DNA from: an uncultured Polaribacter sp.
GTDB taxonomy: Bacteria; Bacteroidota; Bacteroidia; Flavobacteriales; Flavobacteriaceae
Direction: 5' to 3'
NCBI RefSeq assembly: GCF_947503855.1
Contig: NZ_CANNFF010000005.1
Span: 62,001-126,000 of the forward strand
DNA: 64,000 bases
Shown piece by piece: positions 8,949-16,479 of the stretch. Made by a program: the position numbers and the translations under genes. Positions within the stretch are counted from its first letter, which is position 1. Every line of letters starts with the position of its first letter. Under the pieces are notes generated by a model. That model did no database searches and had not been told where the DNA came from. It worked only from the letters and a program-made list of their open reading frames with translations.

Positions 8949-9521
8949 ATGTCAAACAAAATACATTTACACGATAATTTTGAAGTAAACTTTCAACTTA
9001 AAGGTTTTAATAGCATATTAATTGGTATATATATATTTTTAGCTGCCTATGTCTACAAATATGTTTTAGATAGTTATTTGATAGACGATAACCCCTTAGC
9101 TTTGTTATCTCCACAACTAATTGAAATATTGTTTATTTCTGTTGCTTTTTTTGTTACTTTATTGAGTTCATTAGCATTATTTTTTAGTGGAAAAAGAAAA
9201 GCTAAAAGGTTTCAATTCAAATTATGGAATGGAAAAACTAAAACTGCTTTTTTAAAATATTTGTTAGGTATTTTTATTATTTCTATTAGTGTTTTAACTT
9301 TAAAAAACTATGGTAACATAAATTTTATTACTCCTGCATTTTTATTTTTATATGGCTTATTACTTTTAATTTTAAAAAATAAAGGCAGTAAAAGTTTATA
9401 TATTTTAATTAGTTTGTGTTTGCTGCTAGGTGTTTTATGTATTTTAATACCAACATATTGGTATTCTTCTTTAACCATTGTTGCTATTGCACATATCACT
9501 TATGGTGTAGTTGTAAAATAA
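8949..9521 (+). CDS. Multi-spanning membrane protein of unknown function
   Basis: A 190-aa protein with about six hydrophobic segments, at residues ~21-41, 57-78, 96-114, 121-138, 145-162 and 167-187. A basic loop (SGKRKAKRFQFK) follows the second segment. I recognise no family; no catalytic motif, signal peptide cleavage site or repeat is evident. It has its own promoter and is followed by a hairpin and the convergent DUF3820 gene, so it seems to be a single-gene unit in the inner membrane. Confidence 0.65.
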   Translation: MSNKIHLHDNFEVNFQLKGFNSILIGIYIFLAAYVYKYVLDSYLIDDNPLALLSPQLIEILFISVAFFVTLLSSLALFFSGKRKAKRFQFKLWNGKTKTAFLKYLLGIFIISISVLTLKNYGNINFITPAFLFLYGLLLLILKNKGSKSLYILISLCLLLGVLCILIPTYWYSSLTIVAIAHITYGVVVK

Positions 9522-9629
9522 TTTATTTTTAAAAATAATTTTTTTTTACTCAAGTATAATTTTATGTTTTAATCTAATAAATTATACCTCTTTTTATTGT
9601 TGGCAATATTTATAGCCAAATCCACAGGG

Positions 9630-9653
9630 CTTTTACAGGATATTCTGTAAAAG
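9630..9653. terminator. Hairpin between convergent genes
   Basis: A perfect 9-bp inverted repeat (CTTTTACAG, six-base loop, CTGTAAAAG) lies between two convergent genes. There is no clean T-run on either side (the plus side reads ACTAGTTTAGTTTTTT), so it may be a weak bidirectional terminator or just a palindrome. Confidence 0.4.
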
Positions 9654-9756
9654 ACTAGTTTAGTTTTTTACTTATGTACACCTTTATAATAAAAAGTATT
9701 TTTTAAATATTTGTAAAAAATAGAATTAAGCTTTAAATAAAAATTTATGGTTTGAA

Positions 9757-9981
9757 TTATTTAATCTTTCTAATTAAATCTTCTAAACCATTTAATTTTA
9801 ACTCGTAAACTAATTGCATTTGTAACCCTAACTTACCTTTTGGAAAACCTTTGTTGTGATACCAAACCATATAATGCTCTGGTAAATCTATTAAAAATCT
9901 ACCTTTGTATTTACCAAAAGGCATTTTCATTTTAGCTAAATCAATTAAAAATTGCCTGTTTTGTAGATTATTCTTTTCCAT
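9757..9981 (-). CDS. DUF3820 family small protein
   Basis: A 74-aa protein with the DUF3820 signature: MPFGKYKGRFLIDLPEHY, the aromatic VWYHNKGFP, GKLGLQMQL and the closing YELKLNGLEDLI. The family is widespread in Bacteroidota and Proteobacteria; its biochemical role is not established to my knowledge. Its ATG overlaps the 3' end of the dehydrogenase-like gene by 14 bp, so the two are translationally coupled and probably cotranscribed. No signal peptide or membrane segment is present. Confidence 0.8.
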   Translation of the reverse strand: MEKNNLQNRQFLIDLAKMKMPFGKYKGRFLIDLPEHYMVWYHNKGFPKGKLGLQMQLVYELKLNGLEDLIRKIK

Positions 9982-11173
9982 CTACATAATCTTGTAAATA
10001 AGAAAAACGAGGTGTTAATTTGCCATTTTCTGTCATTTTAGCACGTTGTAAAACTCCATCTTTATCGTTATTAAAAAAAGCAGGGATTACATTTTCTAAA
10101 AACATTTCTCCAAAACCTTCACTTGCATCTTTTGGCAATTCGCAAGGTAAATTGTCTACAGCCATTACTACTATAGCATCTTTATCTTTAAAATTAACTT
10201 CTTTTTCTGTTTGTGGGTTATAACCGTAAATAGGATCTGCAATGGTTGAAGAACGAATTGTTGAAGCTACAGGACCATTGATATCACATGAAATATCTGC
10301 TACATATTTTATTTGAAAATCGTTTGATTTTGCATCTTCTCTTGTGTATAAATACGGAGCTCCATCACCATAAAAATGACCTGCAATAAAAAAGTCGGTT
10401 ACCTTTGCAAAACGCATAAAATTAGCTTCGTAAGCTTCTGGATGCTCGTAAAAATCGAAATTATCTACTACCTTACCATCTGTGCGTTTGTTATAATCTA
10501 ACACATCTGCCAAACAATACACTGTTTCTGAATAAGTATTTTCTAAATACTCATTTACAGAAACTTCTCTTATCTGCATGGCATCTAACATTTCTTTGGC
10601 TCCATAAGCTACTTTACCATTCCCTGTTAGTAATATTTTTATTTTTTTTAGGTTGATTGTTTTTAATTCTGAGATTAATTCTTGTTGGCTGTCTAAAGTT
10701 TCTGCTTTAGGTAAATTAAAGGTTTCGTTTGCTAAACCAATGGCTCTAAAACCATTGTAAGCGCCAACGATGCCAGCATACCGTCCGAAACCAATTAAAC
10801 GTGCGCCATTTTCTTTTACTATGGTTTCATGATCAAAAAGTTGAATTTTTTTATGTAAAATAGCCTTTAACAAATCTCTATTATAGGGTTGTTTTTTAAT
10901 AGTATGACTAAAGAAAAAGTATTTTTTATTGGGTATTAAAGCATCAATTGGCACTTCTTTTACACCAAATAAAACATCGCAGTCTGATACGTTTTCTACA
11001 ACATCTATTCCTACATTTTTATATTGCTCATCAGAAAAAACTCTTATGGCTGAACTTTCTACAACAATTGCTGCTGTTGGATACTTTTGCTGGAATTGCT
11101 GCAGTTTTTTTGGTGAAAAAACAACTCTTCTATCTGGTGGATTTTTGCGCTCTTTAATAATGCCAAACTTCAT
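9968..11173 (-). CDS. Alanine/saccharopine-dehydrogenase-like NAD(P) oxidoreductase
   Basis: A 401-aa protein whose N-terminus (MKFGIIKERKNPPDRRVVFSP) is the AlaDh/PNT N-terminal pattern, with a second-half nucleotide-binding region (KILLTGNGKVAYGAKEMLDAM near residue 180). GFGRYAGIVGAYNGFRAIG near 136 resembles the saccharopine dehydrogenase (lysine-forming) group. The substrate cannot be told by eye; lysine-pathway saccharopine chemistry and an amino-acid dehydrogenase are both possible. It overlaps the downstream DUF3820 gene by 14 bp. There is no signal peptide, so it should be cytosolic. Confidence 0.75.
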   Translation of the reverse strand: MKFGIIKERKNPPDRRVVFSPKKLQQFQQKYPTAAIVVESSAIRVFSDEQYKNVGIDVVENVSDCDVLFGVKEVPIDALIPNKKYFFFSHTIKKQPYNRDLLKAILHKKIQLFDHETIVKENGARLIGFGRYAGIVGAYNGFRAIGLANETFNLPKAETLDSQQELISELKTINLKKIKILLTGNGKVAYGAKEMLDAMQIREVSVNEYLENTYSETVYCLADVLDYNKRTDGKVVDNFDFYEHPEAYEANFMRFAKVTDFFIAGHFYGDGAPYLYTREDAKSNDFQIKYVADISCDINGPVASTIRSSTIADPIYGYNPQTEKEVNFKDKDAIVVMAVDNLPCELPKDASEGFGEMFLENVIPAFFNNDKDGVLQRAKMTENGKLTPRFSYLQDYVDGKE

Positions 11174-11236
11174 ATTTCTGTAATTTTATTCGAAGATATT
11201 TATTTTAATGTTAATTACGAAAAATTAATTTACTCT

Positions 11237-11350
11237 TTAGACTTCTATTTCTAATTTTAATATAAAATCGCCTTCATTTTGTTTGATATAAAAGGTTTTG
11301 TTATCATCGATGCCATTTCTTGTAACCTCGTGTACTATTCTGTTTTTGTT
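11237..11350 (-). pseudogene. C-terminal relic of an unidentified gene
   Basis: On the minus strand the frame after a stop reads INKNRIVHEVTRNGIDDNK then TFYIKQNEGDFILKLEIEV and a stop at 11237-11239. It has protein-like composition, no start codon, and the stop codon just upstream marks it as a truncated remnant. I do not recognise the family. It sits beside the dispersed repeat at 11413, so the loss of its 5' part could be linked to that element. Confidence 0.35.
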
Positions 11351-11376
11351 GATTTATTTTTCTTTAAAACTTAGCG

Positions 11377-11406
11377 TTGTTATACTTATAACTTTTTGTA
11401 TTTTTG
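11377..11406 (+). promoter_or_regulatory. Promoter at the edge of the dispersed repeat
   Basis: TTG (11377-11379), a 19-bp spacer and TATTTTTG (11399-11406) form a full-match Bacteroidota promoter. The expected start of transcription, about 11410-11413, coincides with the left boundary GCGTTA of the repeat element, so the repeat is probably transcribed. Confidence 0.75.
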
Positions 11407-11412
11407 CAGACC

Positions 11413-11572
11413 GCGTTAAGGATTGAAGTGATATCCTTTTTTTGTTATTTTTAATATGTATTCTATTCTTTTAAAAAGATTGTTTTTTTTATACTAATGT
11501 TAAAATAAATGCTGCAAAAAAAGATTTAACGGAAAGCCTGACCTCGCTTTTTTGCGGGGTAACGCCCTAAAA
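11413..11572 (+). repeat. Dispersed palindrome-bounded element, copy 1 (probably transcribed)
   Basis: The element begins GCGTTAAGGATTGAAG and ends GGTAACGCCCTAA; GCGTTA (11413-11418) pairs with TAACGC (11560-11565). Inside, CTTTTTTTG near 11436 can pair with CAAAAAAAG at 11515, and ACCTCGC/GCGGGGT (11541-11560) closes a small hairpin. AAGGAT and ATCCTT with a following T-run can also fold into a short terminator-like hairpin near the 5' end. A second, shorter copy is at 31663-31746, sharing GCGTTA.GGATTGAA, GAAAGCC.G and AACGCCCTAAA. I recall similar recurrent intergenic elements in Flavobacteriaceae, without knowing a function. Confidence 0.65.
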
Positions 11573-11694
11573 AATGGTCTGATTTTTAAACTATTTTTTA
11601 TGTTCTTTGAAAAAATATAATAAGAGTTGTTACGATGCTAAAATAAATTAAGTGTTGTGTTGACTATGCAAAACAGGTTTTGCAAACTTATTAA

Positions 11695-12086
11695 GGGGAC
11701 GACTGGTTTTGACAGCAAGGTCAGTGAATTTGTAAGCATATCAAGGAATGAAACTATACTTGTAAAACTTGTTTCAACTTTATAAACGGCGAAGATAACT
11801 ACGCTTTAGCTGCCTAATCTGAATTAATAGTAAGATTAAGCCTCGGCTCACAAGGTGAGCAAGCTTTATGTCCACGAAAAGCCTTGGTTTATGGCGTTTC
11901 ATTTATGGGCATCGTAAAAATAAACATAGAAAACTTGTAGCTTTGGCAGGTTTTTGAAACTAAAAAAGATAAGTTAAAAGTGGATTGTTCTTAATCAGCT
12001 TTTAAACGAAAACTAAGAAAGAACTAAATATGTAGAAAGCCAATTTGTTGCTTGTTTGGACCCGAGTTCGATTCTCGGCGTCTCCA
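11695..12086 (+). ncRNA. ssrA: tmRNA
   Basis: Transfer-messenger RNA that rescues stalled ribosomes. The 5' end GGGGACGACTGGTTTTGACAG and the 3' end GTTCGATTCTCGGCGTCTCCA form the tRNA-like acceptor and T arm (GGGGACG pairs with CGTCTCC with one G-U). The open reading frame at 11788-11817 encodes GEDNYALAA and stop TAA, so the full tag is A-GEDNYALAA. The CCA end is not encoded (A-CAA follows). A perfect 7-bp inverted repeat (TGCAAAA, CAGG, TTTTGCA) sits at 11667-11684 directly upstream and may take part in 5' processing or control. I could not place a confident promoter. The usual partner smpB is not in the window. Confidence 0.95.
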
Positions 12087-12091
12087 CAATT

Positions 12092-12134
12092 AAAAAACCT
12101 AACTAATTTATTATTAAATTGTTAGGTTTTTTTT
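12092..12134 (+). terminator. ssrA terminator
   Basis: AAAAAACCTAAC pairs with GTTAGGTTTTTT, and the inner AATTTA/TAAATT extends the stem. A run of eight T closes it. It works on both strands and may also end the galM transcript. Confidence 0.88.
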
Positions 12135-12222
12135 AATTGATTATCAGTATTTAAATTGCTAAAAGTTAGCCTAAAACGTAAGCAAAAATAAAATCGATTT
12201 ATATCATATACATTTTTGCGTT

Positions 12223-13398
12223 TTACTTCACCGAAAATTTAAATGACGTTGTAGTTGAATAAGTGTCTCCAGGTTTCAAAATTGTTGATGGAAAATCTTT
12301 TTGATTAGGAGAATTTGGGTAATGTTGAGTTTCTAAACAAAAGCCTGTTCTATTTGTATAAATACCACCTTGTTTATTTGGTAAAGTTCCACCTAAAAAG
12401 TTACCTGTATATAATTGAATTCCTGGTTCATCAGAAAAAACTTCTAATAATCTACCACTATTTGGTTCGTAAGCAGAAGATGTAAAACGTATACCTTCAT
12501 TTTGGTCATTTAAAACCCAACAATGGTCGTAGCCTAATCCTCTTTTTAATTGCTCATTATCAGCATTAATATCTTGCCCAATTGTTTTTGGCTCTCTAAA
12601 ATCAAAAGGAGTATTTGCAACTTCTTTAAGCTCTCCTGTTGGAATTAAAGCTCTGTTTACAGGTACAAATCTATCTGCATTTATTTTTACAATGTGATCT
12701 AAAATAGGTTTAGTAAAATCTCCAGATAAATTAAAATAAGAATGTTGCGTTAAGTTTACAATTGTTTTTTTATCGGTTGTAGCTTGGTAAGCAACTTCTA
12801 AAGTATTGTCATTCGTTAAAGTGTAGGTAACTTCTGTATTTAAATTTCCAGGATATCCTTCTTCCATATCTTTACTCAAGTAAGATAATTTTAAAGCCCC
12901 TTTATCTTTTAAAACTTCTGCAGTCCAAACAACTTTATCAAATCCTTTAACGCCTCCATGCAAATGATTTGAACCATCATTAGTTTTTAAAGCATATTCT
13001 TTACCATCTATAGAAAATTTACCATTTGCAATTCTGTTACCATACCTACCAATTAAAGCTCCAAAATAAGGGGTTGCTTTTTCATAACTTGCCAATAATT
13101 TGTAACCTAAAACAACATCTTCTGAAACACCCTTTTTATTAGGTACTTTTAATGTAGTTATGATACCTCCGTAAGTAATAATACTTGCTTCCATACCTTT
13201 TTCGTTTTTTAGGGTAAAGCTTTTTACAGAAACACCATCTGTGGTTGTGCCAAAAACTTCTTCTGAAATAGTAATAGGATTATTTTTTGTTATTTGTGTT
13301 GAGTTCATTTCCTTCTTTTTGTCTGATTTACATTTAATACTGCTAAAAGTAACTAAAATTTCGGTCAACAAATAAAGATACTTTTTAAATACATTCAT
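12223..13398 (-). CDS. galM: Aldose 1-epimerase (mutarotase), probably exported
   Basis: A 391-aa GalM-family enzyme that interconverts alpha and beta anomers of aldohexoses. Signatures are FGALIGRYGNRIANGKF, the catalytic His in SNHLHGG (near 147), the second His in TQHSYFNL (near 218), DHCWVL, and the catalytic Glu in FCLETQHYPNSPN (near 357). The first 30 residues form a hydrophobic segment ending SIKCKSDKKK, which looks like a relaxed lipobox, so the enzyme may be an envelope lipoprotein acting on polysaccharide breakdown products. An alternative start at Met31 would give a cytosolic form. It is convergent with ssrA. Confidence 0.88.
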   Translation of the reverse strand: MNVFKKYLYLLTEILVTFSSIKCKSDKKKEMNSTQITKNNPITISEEVFGTTTDGVSVKSFTLKNEKGMEASIITYGGIITTLKVPNKKGVSEDVVLGYKLLASYEKATPYFGALIGRYGNRIANGKFSIDGKEYALKTNDGSNHLHGGVKGFDKVVWTAEVLKDKGALKLSYLSKDMEEGYPGNLNTEVTYTLTNDNTLEVAYQATTDKKTIVNLTQHSYFNLSGDFTKPILDHIVKINADRFVPVNRALIPTGELKEVANTPFDFREPKTIGQDINADNEQLKRGLGYDHCWVLNDQNEGIRFTSSAYEPNSGRLLEVFSDEPGIQLYTGNFLGGTLPNKQGGIYTNRTGFCLETQHYPNSPNQKDFPSTILKPGDTYSTTTSFKFSVK

Positions 13399-13630
13399 AA
13401 AAATAATCTAAAAAAACATTAAACCTAAAGTAAGTCTATACTATTTAATTGAAAATATAAACTTACTCGTTTGAACTATCGTTTAAAACAAAAATTTCTT
13501 TTTAGCTTTTTTTAGCTAAACATTTAGAAATTTCACAAAATAGCTATTGCAGCGCTTTTTCATCAATATAATTATAAGTTAATGTATTTAAAATAAAAAT
13601 CACTTACTTTATTATACTTATAGTTTACGC

Positions 13631-13638
13631 TATATTTG
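13631..13638 (+). promoter_or_regulatory. -7 box of the GT4 glycosyltransferase gene
   Basis: TATATTTG is an exact TAnnTTTG match. The likely transcription start near 13642-13645 leaves a leader of only about 11-17 nt before the TTG start codons at 13656 and 13659. Confidence 0.65.
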
Positions 13639-13655
13639 TTTTTTTAAATTTCTTT

Positions 13656-14744
13656 TTGTTGAATAAAATAATAGTTTCTGTTTCAAACGATTTACATACA
13701 GACCAAAGAGTTGCTAAAGTTTGCGACTCTTTGTACAAAAATGGCTATGAAATTGTTTTAATAGGCAGGGAACTTAAAAACAGTAAAAATATTGATAGAA
13801 AATATAAAACAAAAAGATTTAAACTTTTATTTAACAAAGGTTTCTTATTTTATTTTGAATTTAATTTAAGATTATTTATATACCTTTTTTTTACACAAAA
13901 AAACATATTACTGGCGAATGACTTAGATACGCTTTTACCTAATTTTTTGATTAGTAAAATACAGAGTAAAAAATTAGTTTTCGATAGTCACGAATTGTTT
14001 TCTGAAATACCAGAATTAGTGCACAAACCAAAAATTAAAAATTTTTGGATATGTCTAGAAAATTGGATGTTACCAAAACTTAAAAACAATTATACAGTTT
14101 GTAATAGTATTTCAAATTACTACAAGAAAAAATACAACGTAAACTTTACAACTATAAAAAATTTACCTTTTAAGAAGGAGGTAAAAAAAGGGACTTTTAA
14201 TTTTGATACAAAGGGTAAAAAAATAATTCTATACCAAGGTGCTATAAATATTGGGCGTGGACTAGAATTAATGATTGATAGTATGGAATTTTTAGACAAT
14301 CATATATTGGTAATTATTGGGTATGGAGATATTTACAAAGATTTACAACAAAAAGTAAGTTTAGAAAAACGAGATAAAAAAGTAGTTTTTTTAGGTAAAA
14401 TGGCACCAGAAAAATTACAATTATTAACGCCTTTAGCAGATATAGGAGTTAGTGTAGAGGAAGATTTAGGTTTAAATTATAGGTTTGCACTACCTAACAA
14501 AATTTTTGATTACATACAGGCAGAAGTACCAATTTTAGTATCTGACCTACCTGAAATGAGACAAGTTATTACAAACTATAAAGTAGGTGAATTTATTTCT
14601 AAAAGAAAACCAGAACTAGTAGCAAAACAGATTAAAAACATCTTAGAAAAAGACTTTTCGGAAAAATTAAAAATAGCTAAACAAGAATTGATTTGGGAAA
14701 AACAAGAAGCCGATTTACTATCTATTTTTAGAAATATAAAATAA
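13656..14744 (+). CDS. GT4-like glycosyltransferase
   Basis: A 362-aa GT-B fold transferase. The N-terminal half begins NKIIVSVSNDLHTDQRVAKV, with LLANDLDTLLPNF and FDSHELFSEIPELV as acceptor-side motifs of this subgroup. The C-terminal half has ILYQGAINIGRGLELMIDSM, VFLGKMAPEKLQ and the donor-site region ADIGVSVEEDLGLNYRFALPNKIFDYIQ. It should transfer a nucleotide-sugar residue to a cell-surface polysaccharide or lipid on the cytosolic face. There is no ATG near the N-terminus; two tandem TTG codons (13656, 13659) are the only starts compatible with the promoter. It converges with the GT2 gene, only 3 bp apart. Confidence 0.8.
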   Translation: MLNKIIVSVSNDLHTDQRVAKVCDSLYKNGYEIVLIGRELKNSKNIDRKYKTKRFKLLFNKGFLFYFEFNLRLFIYLFFTQKNILLANDLDTLLPNFLISKIQSKKLVFDSHELFSEIPELVHKPKIKNFWICLENWMLPKLKNNYTVCNSISNYYKKKYNVNFTTIKNLPFKKEVKKGTFNFDTKGKKIILYQGAINIGRGLELMIDSMEFLDNHILVIIGYGDIYKDLQQKVSLEKRDKKVVFLGKMAPEKLQLLTPLADIGVSVEEDLGLNYRFALPNKIFDYIQAEVPILVSDLPEMRQVITNYKVGEFISKRKPELVAKQIKNILEKDFSEKLKIAKQELIWEKQEADLLSIFRNIK

Positions 14745-14747
14745 CAT

Positions 14748-15632
14748 TTAGGTTGCTTTTTTATCCTTTTTTAAAAAACAGAAATAAGCCATTTTCAAAC
14801 AATTTAAATAAAATACCGATTTTTTTTGCAACGCTTTTTTCTCAAAAAAAGAATATGTTTTTCCAATAATACTTGTAAGTTTTAAAGCATCTAATTTATT
14901 AGCTAGTTTTAATAACTTTAAATCGTATTTGGTTACTAAATTTTGCTCTTTTAAATAAAATAGATTTTCTATAGCTTTTTTTGTTTTTTTAATAAATATC
15001 AAATCAGTATCTAAACCTAAATGGTATACTTCATTTGCTAAATGCTCTATTTTGTAGCCATTTTTAATCAAATCTAAAGAAAACAACAAGTCTTCTCTAC
15101 CATATTGTGTTAGTTTTTCTTCAAAATTTACCTGATTAAAAATTTTCTTTTCAATTAAAAAATTTGAGGTAAAAAAATATTTTTCGGGTTGTTGTTTTCT
15201 TTTTTCAACAGAGACTTCTTCTTGTTTTTTTCCGAATTTATAGCGTAAGAGATTTACATTTTCTTCCTTATTTTCATATAGTAATCCTCCACAAAAAACT
15301 GTATTTTCTTTTTGAAAACAGTTTATATAGTTTTTCATAAAATTGTTAGTTACTGGCATTACATCTGAATCTAAAAAAAGTAACCAAGTGTAATTTGCTT
15401 TATGAGATAATAAATTTCTTATTGCGCTTCTGCCAATATTTTTATTTAAAGCAGAAAAAATTGCAAAATCTAAAGTATTTATTTTTTCGTTTTCTGAATT
15501 TAAAACAGACTTAGAAGCATCATCTAAACAAATAATTTCAAATTTTATATTTTCTAAAATTAACTGTTGATGAATTTCTTTCACCAAAAAAAAAGCGTTG
15601 TAATTATATGTGGGTATTAAAACTGAAAGCAT
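14748..15632 (-). CDS. GT2-family glycosyltransferase
   Basis: A 294-aa GT-A fold transferase. MLSVLIPTYNYNAFFLV opens the fold, CLDDASKS holds the first acidic residue, NIGRSAIRNLL is the usual NxGxxxARN-type segment, and LLFLDSDVMPV is the metal-binding DxD. YGREDLLFSLDLIKNGYKIEH is the acceptor-side ED motif. There is no transmembrane segment, so it is a cytosolic or membrane-associated enzyme for glycan assembly. Its ATG overlaps the stop of ftsE by one base (TAATG), so translation is coupled. This pairing with ftsE is probably operon convenience. Confidence 0.82.
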   Translation of the reverse strand: MLSVLIPTYNYNAFFLVKEIHQQLILENIKFEIICLDDASKSVLNSENEKINTLDFAIFSALNKNIGRSAIRNLLSHKANYTWLLFLDSDVMPVTNNFMKNYINCFQKENTVFCGGLLYENKEENVNLLRYKFGKKQEEVSVEKRKQQPEKYFFTSNFLIEKKIFNQVNFEEKLTQYGREDLLFSLDLIKNGYKIEHLANEVYHLGLDTDLIFIKKTKKAIENLFYLKEQNLVTKYDLKLLKLANKLDALKLTSIIGKTYSFFEKKALQKKSVFYLNCLKMAYFCFLKKDKKAT

Positions 15633-16318
15633 TATACAGTGGCTTGTTGGGCTACTTCAAACAACTCACCACCTTCGCATTTTAATGTTTTTTGCTTAAA
15701 TTTTACAATTAGTTGATAATCATGTGTAGCCATTAAAATGGTTTTTCCACTTGCGTGGATTTCGTTTAAAAGCTCCATTACTTCCATAGATGTTTTGGGG
15801 TCTAAATTTCCTGTAGGTTCATCTGCTAAAATAAGTTCTGGGTCGTTTAATAAAGCTCTTGCAATAGCCACTCTTTGTTGTTCTCCTCCAGAAAGTTCAA
15901 ATGTTTTTTTATAGTATTGAGATTTCATTCCCACTTTATCTAAAACTTCATGAATTTTCTCTTTCATCAACTCTTTGTCTTTCCAACCGGTTGCTTTTAA
16001 GACAAATTTTAAATTATCAAAAATATTTCTATCATTCAGTAATTTAAAATCTTGAAAAACAATACCAATTTTTCTTCTTAAAAACGGAATTTGCTTTTCT
16101 TTTAACTTTTTTAAATCAAAATCTACAATACTGCCTGATCCTTTTTGCAGAGGTAAATCGCCATATAAAGTTTTCATTAAACTACTTTTACCACTTCCTG
16201 TTTTACCAATTAGATAATAAAAATCTCCTTTATTTATGGTTAAATTAACGTTAGAAAGCACCAAAATATCTCTTTGGTAAATATTTGCGTCTTTTAATTG
16301 TAAAACAATATTTTGCAT
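15632..16318 (-). CDS. ftsE: Cell-division ABC transporter ATPase FtsE
   Basis: A 228-aa ABC ATPase. Walker A is GKTGSGKSS (near 38-46), the Q-loop region is FQDFKLLNDRNIFDNL, the signature LSGGEQQRVAIARAL, and Walker B LILADEPTGNLDP. These match FtsE, which with FtsX couples cell division to peptidoglycan hydrolase activation at the septum. ftsX is not in the window. I place the start at the ATG 16316-16318. A TTG seven codons upstream falls inside a -7 promoter box and is not a start. The stop overlaps the GT2 start by one base. Confidence 0.88.
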   Translation of the reverse strand: MQNIVLQLKDANIYQRDILVLSNVNLTINKGDFYYLIGKTGSGKSSLMKTLYGDLPLQKGSGSIVDFDLKKLKEKQIPFLRRKIGIVFQDFKLLNDRNIFDNLKFVLKATGWKDKELMKEKIHEVLDKVGMKSQYYKKTFELSGGEQQRVAIARALLNDPELILADEPTGNLDPKTSMEVMELLNEIHASGKTILMATHDYQLIVKFKQKTLKCEGGELFEVAQQATV

Positions 16319-16336
16319 AATTTGAAGTAGTTTGTA

Positions 16337-16344
16337 CAAACTTA
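16337..16344 (-). promoter_or_regulatory. ftsE -7 box
   Basis: On the minus strand TAAGTTTG is an exact TAnnTTTG match, 18 bp before the ftsE ATG. Its last bases form the TTG that would otherwise be read as an upstream start. Confidence 0.6.
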
Positions 16345-16454
16345 AAAGTTTCTATTGATTTTTTTACTATGAATTGGCAACTATTCTTATTTTTGAATAA
16401 AATTATTATATTTTACACTTCCCTAATCCAACAAATTAAAATTTTGTACGTTAT

Positions 16455-16462
16455 TAATTTTG
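16455..16462 (+). promoter_or_regulatory. -7 box of the TPR-protein operon
   Basis: TAATTTTG matches TAnnTTTG exactly, 17 bp before the ATG at 16480. It lies downstream of an in-frame ATG at 16369, which argues that the start is 16480. Confidence 0.6.
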
Positions 16463-16479
16463 AATGTAAAAATAACTAT

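Noticed and set aside
12040..12086. A tRNA gene (GTTCGATTC T-loop)
   Set aside because: It is the 3' half of tmRNA; no D arm or anticodon arm is present locally.
16369..16479. N-terminal extension of the TPR protein from the ATG at 16369
   Set aside because: It precedes the -7 box at 16455 and would bury the signal peptide.
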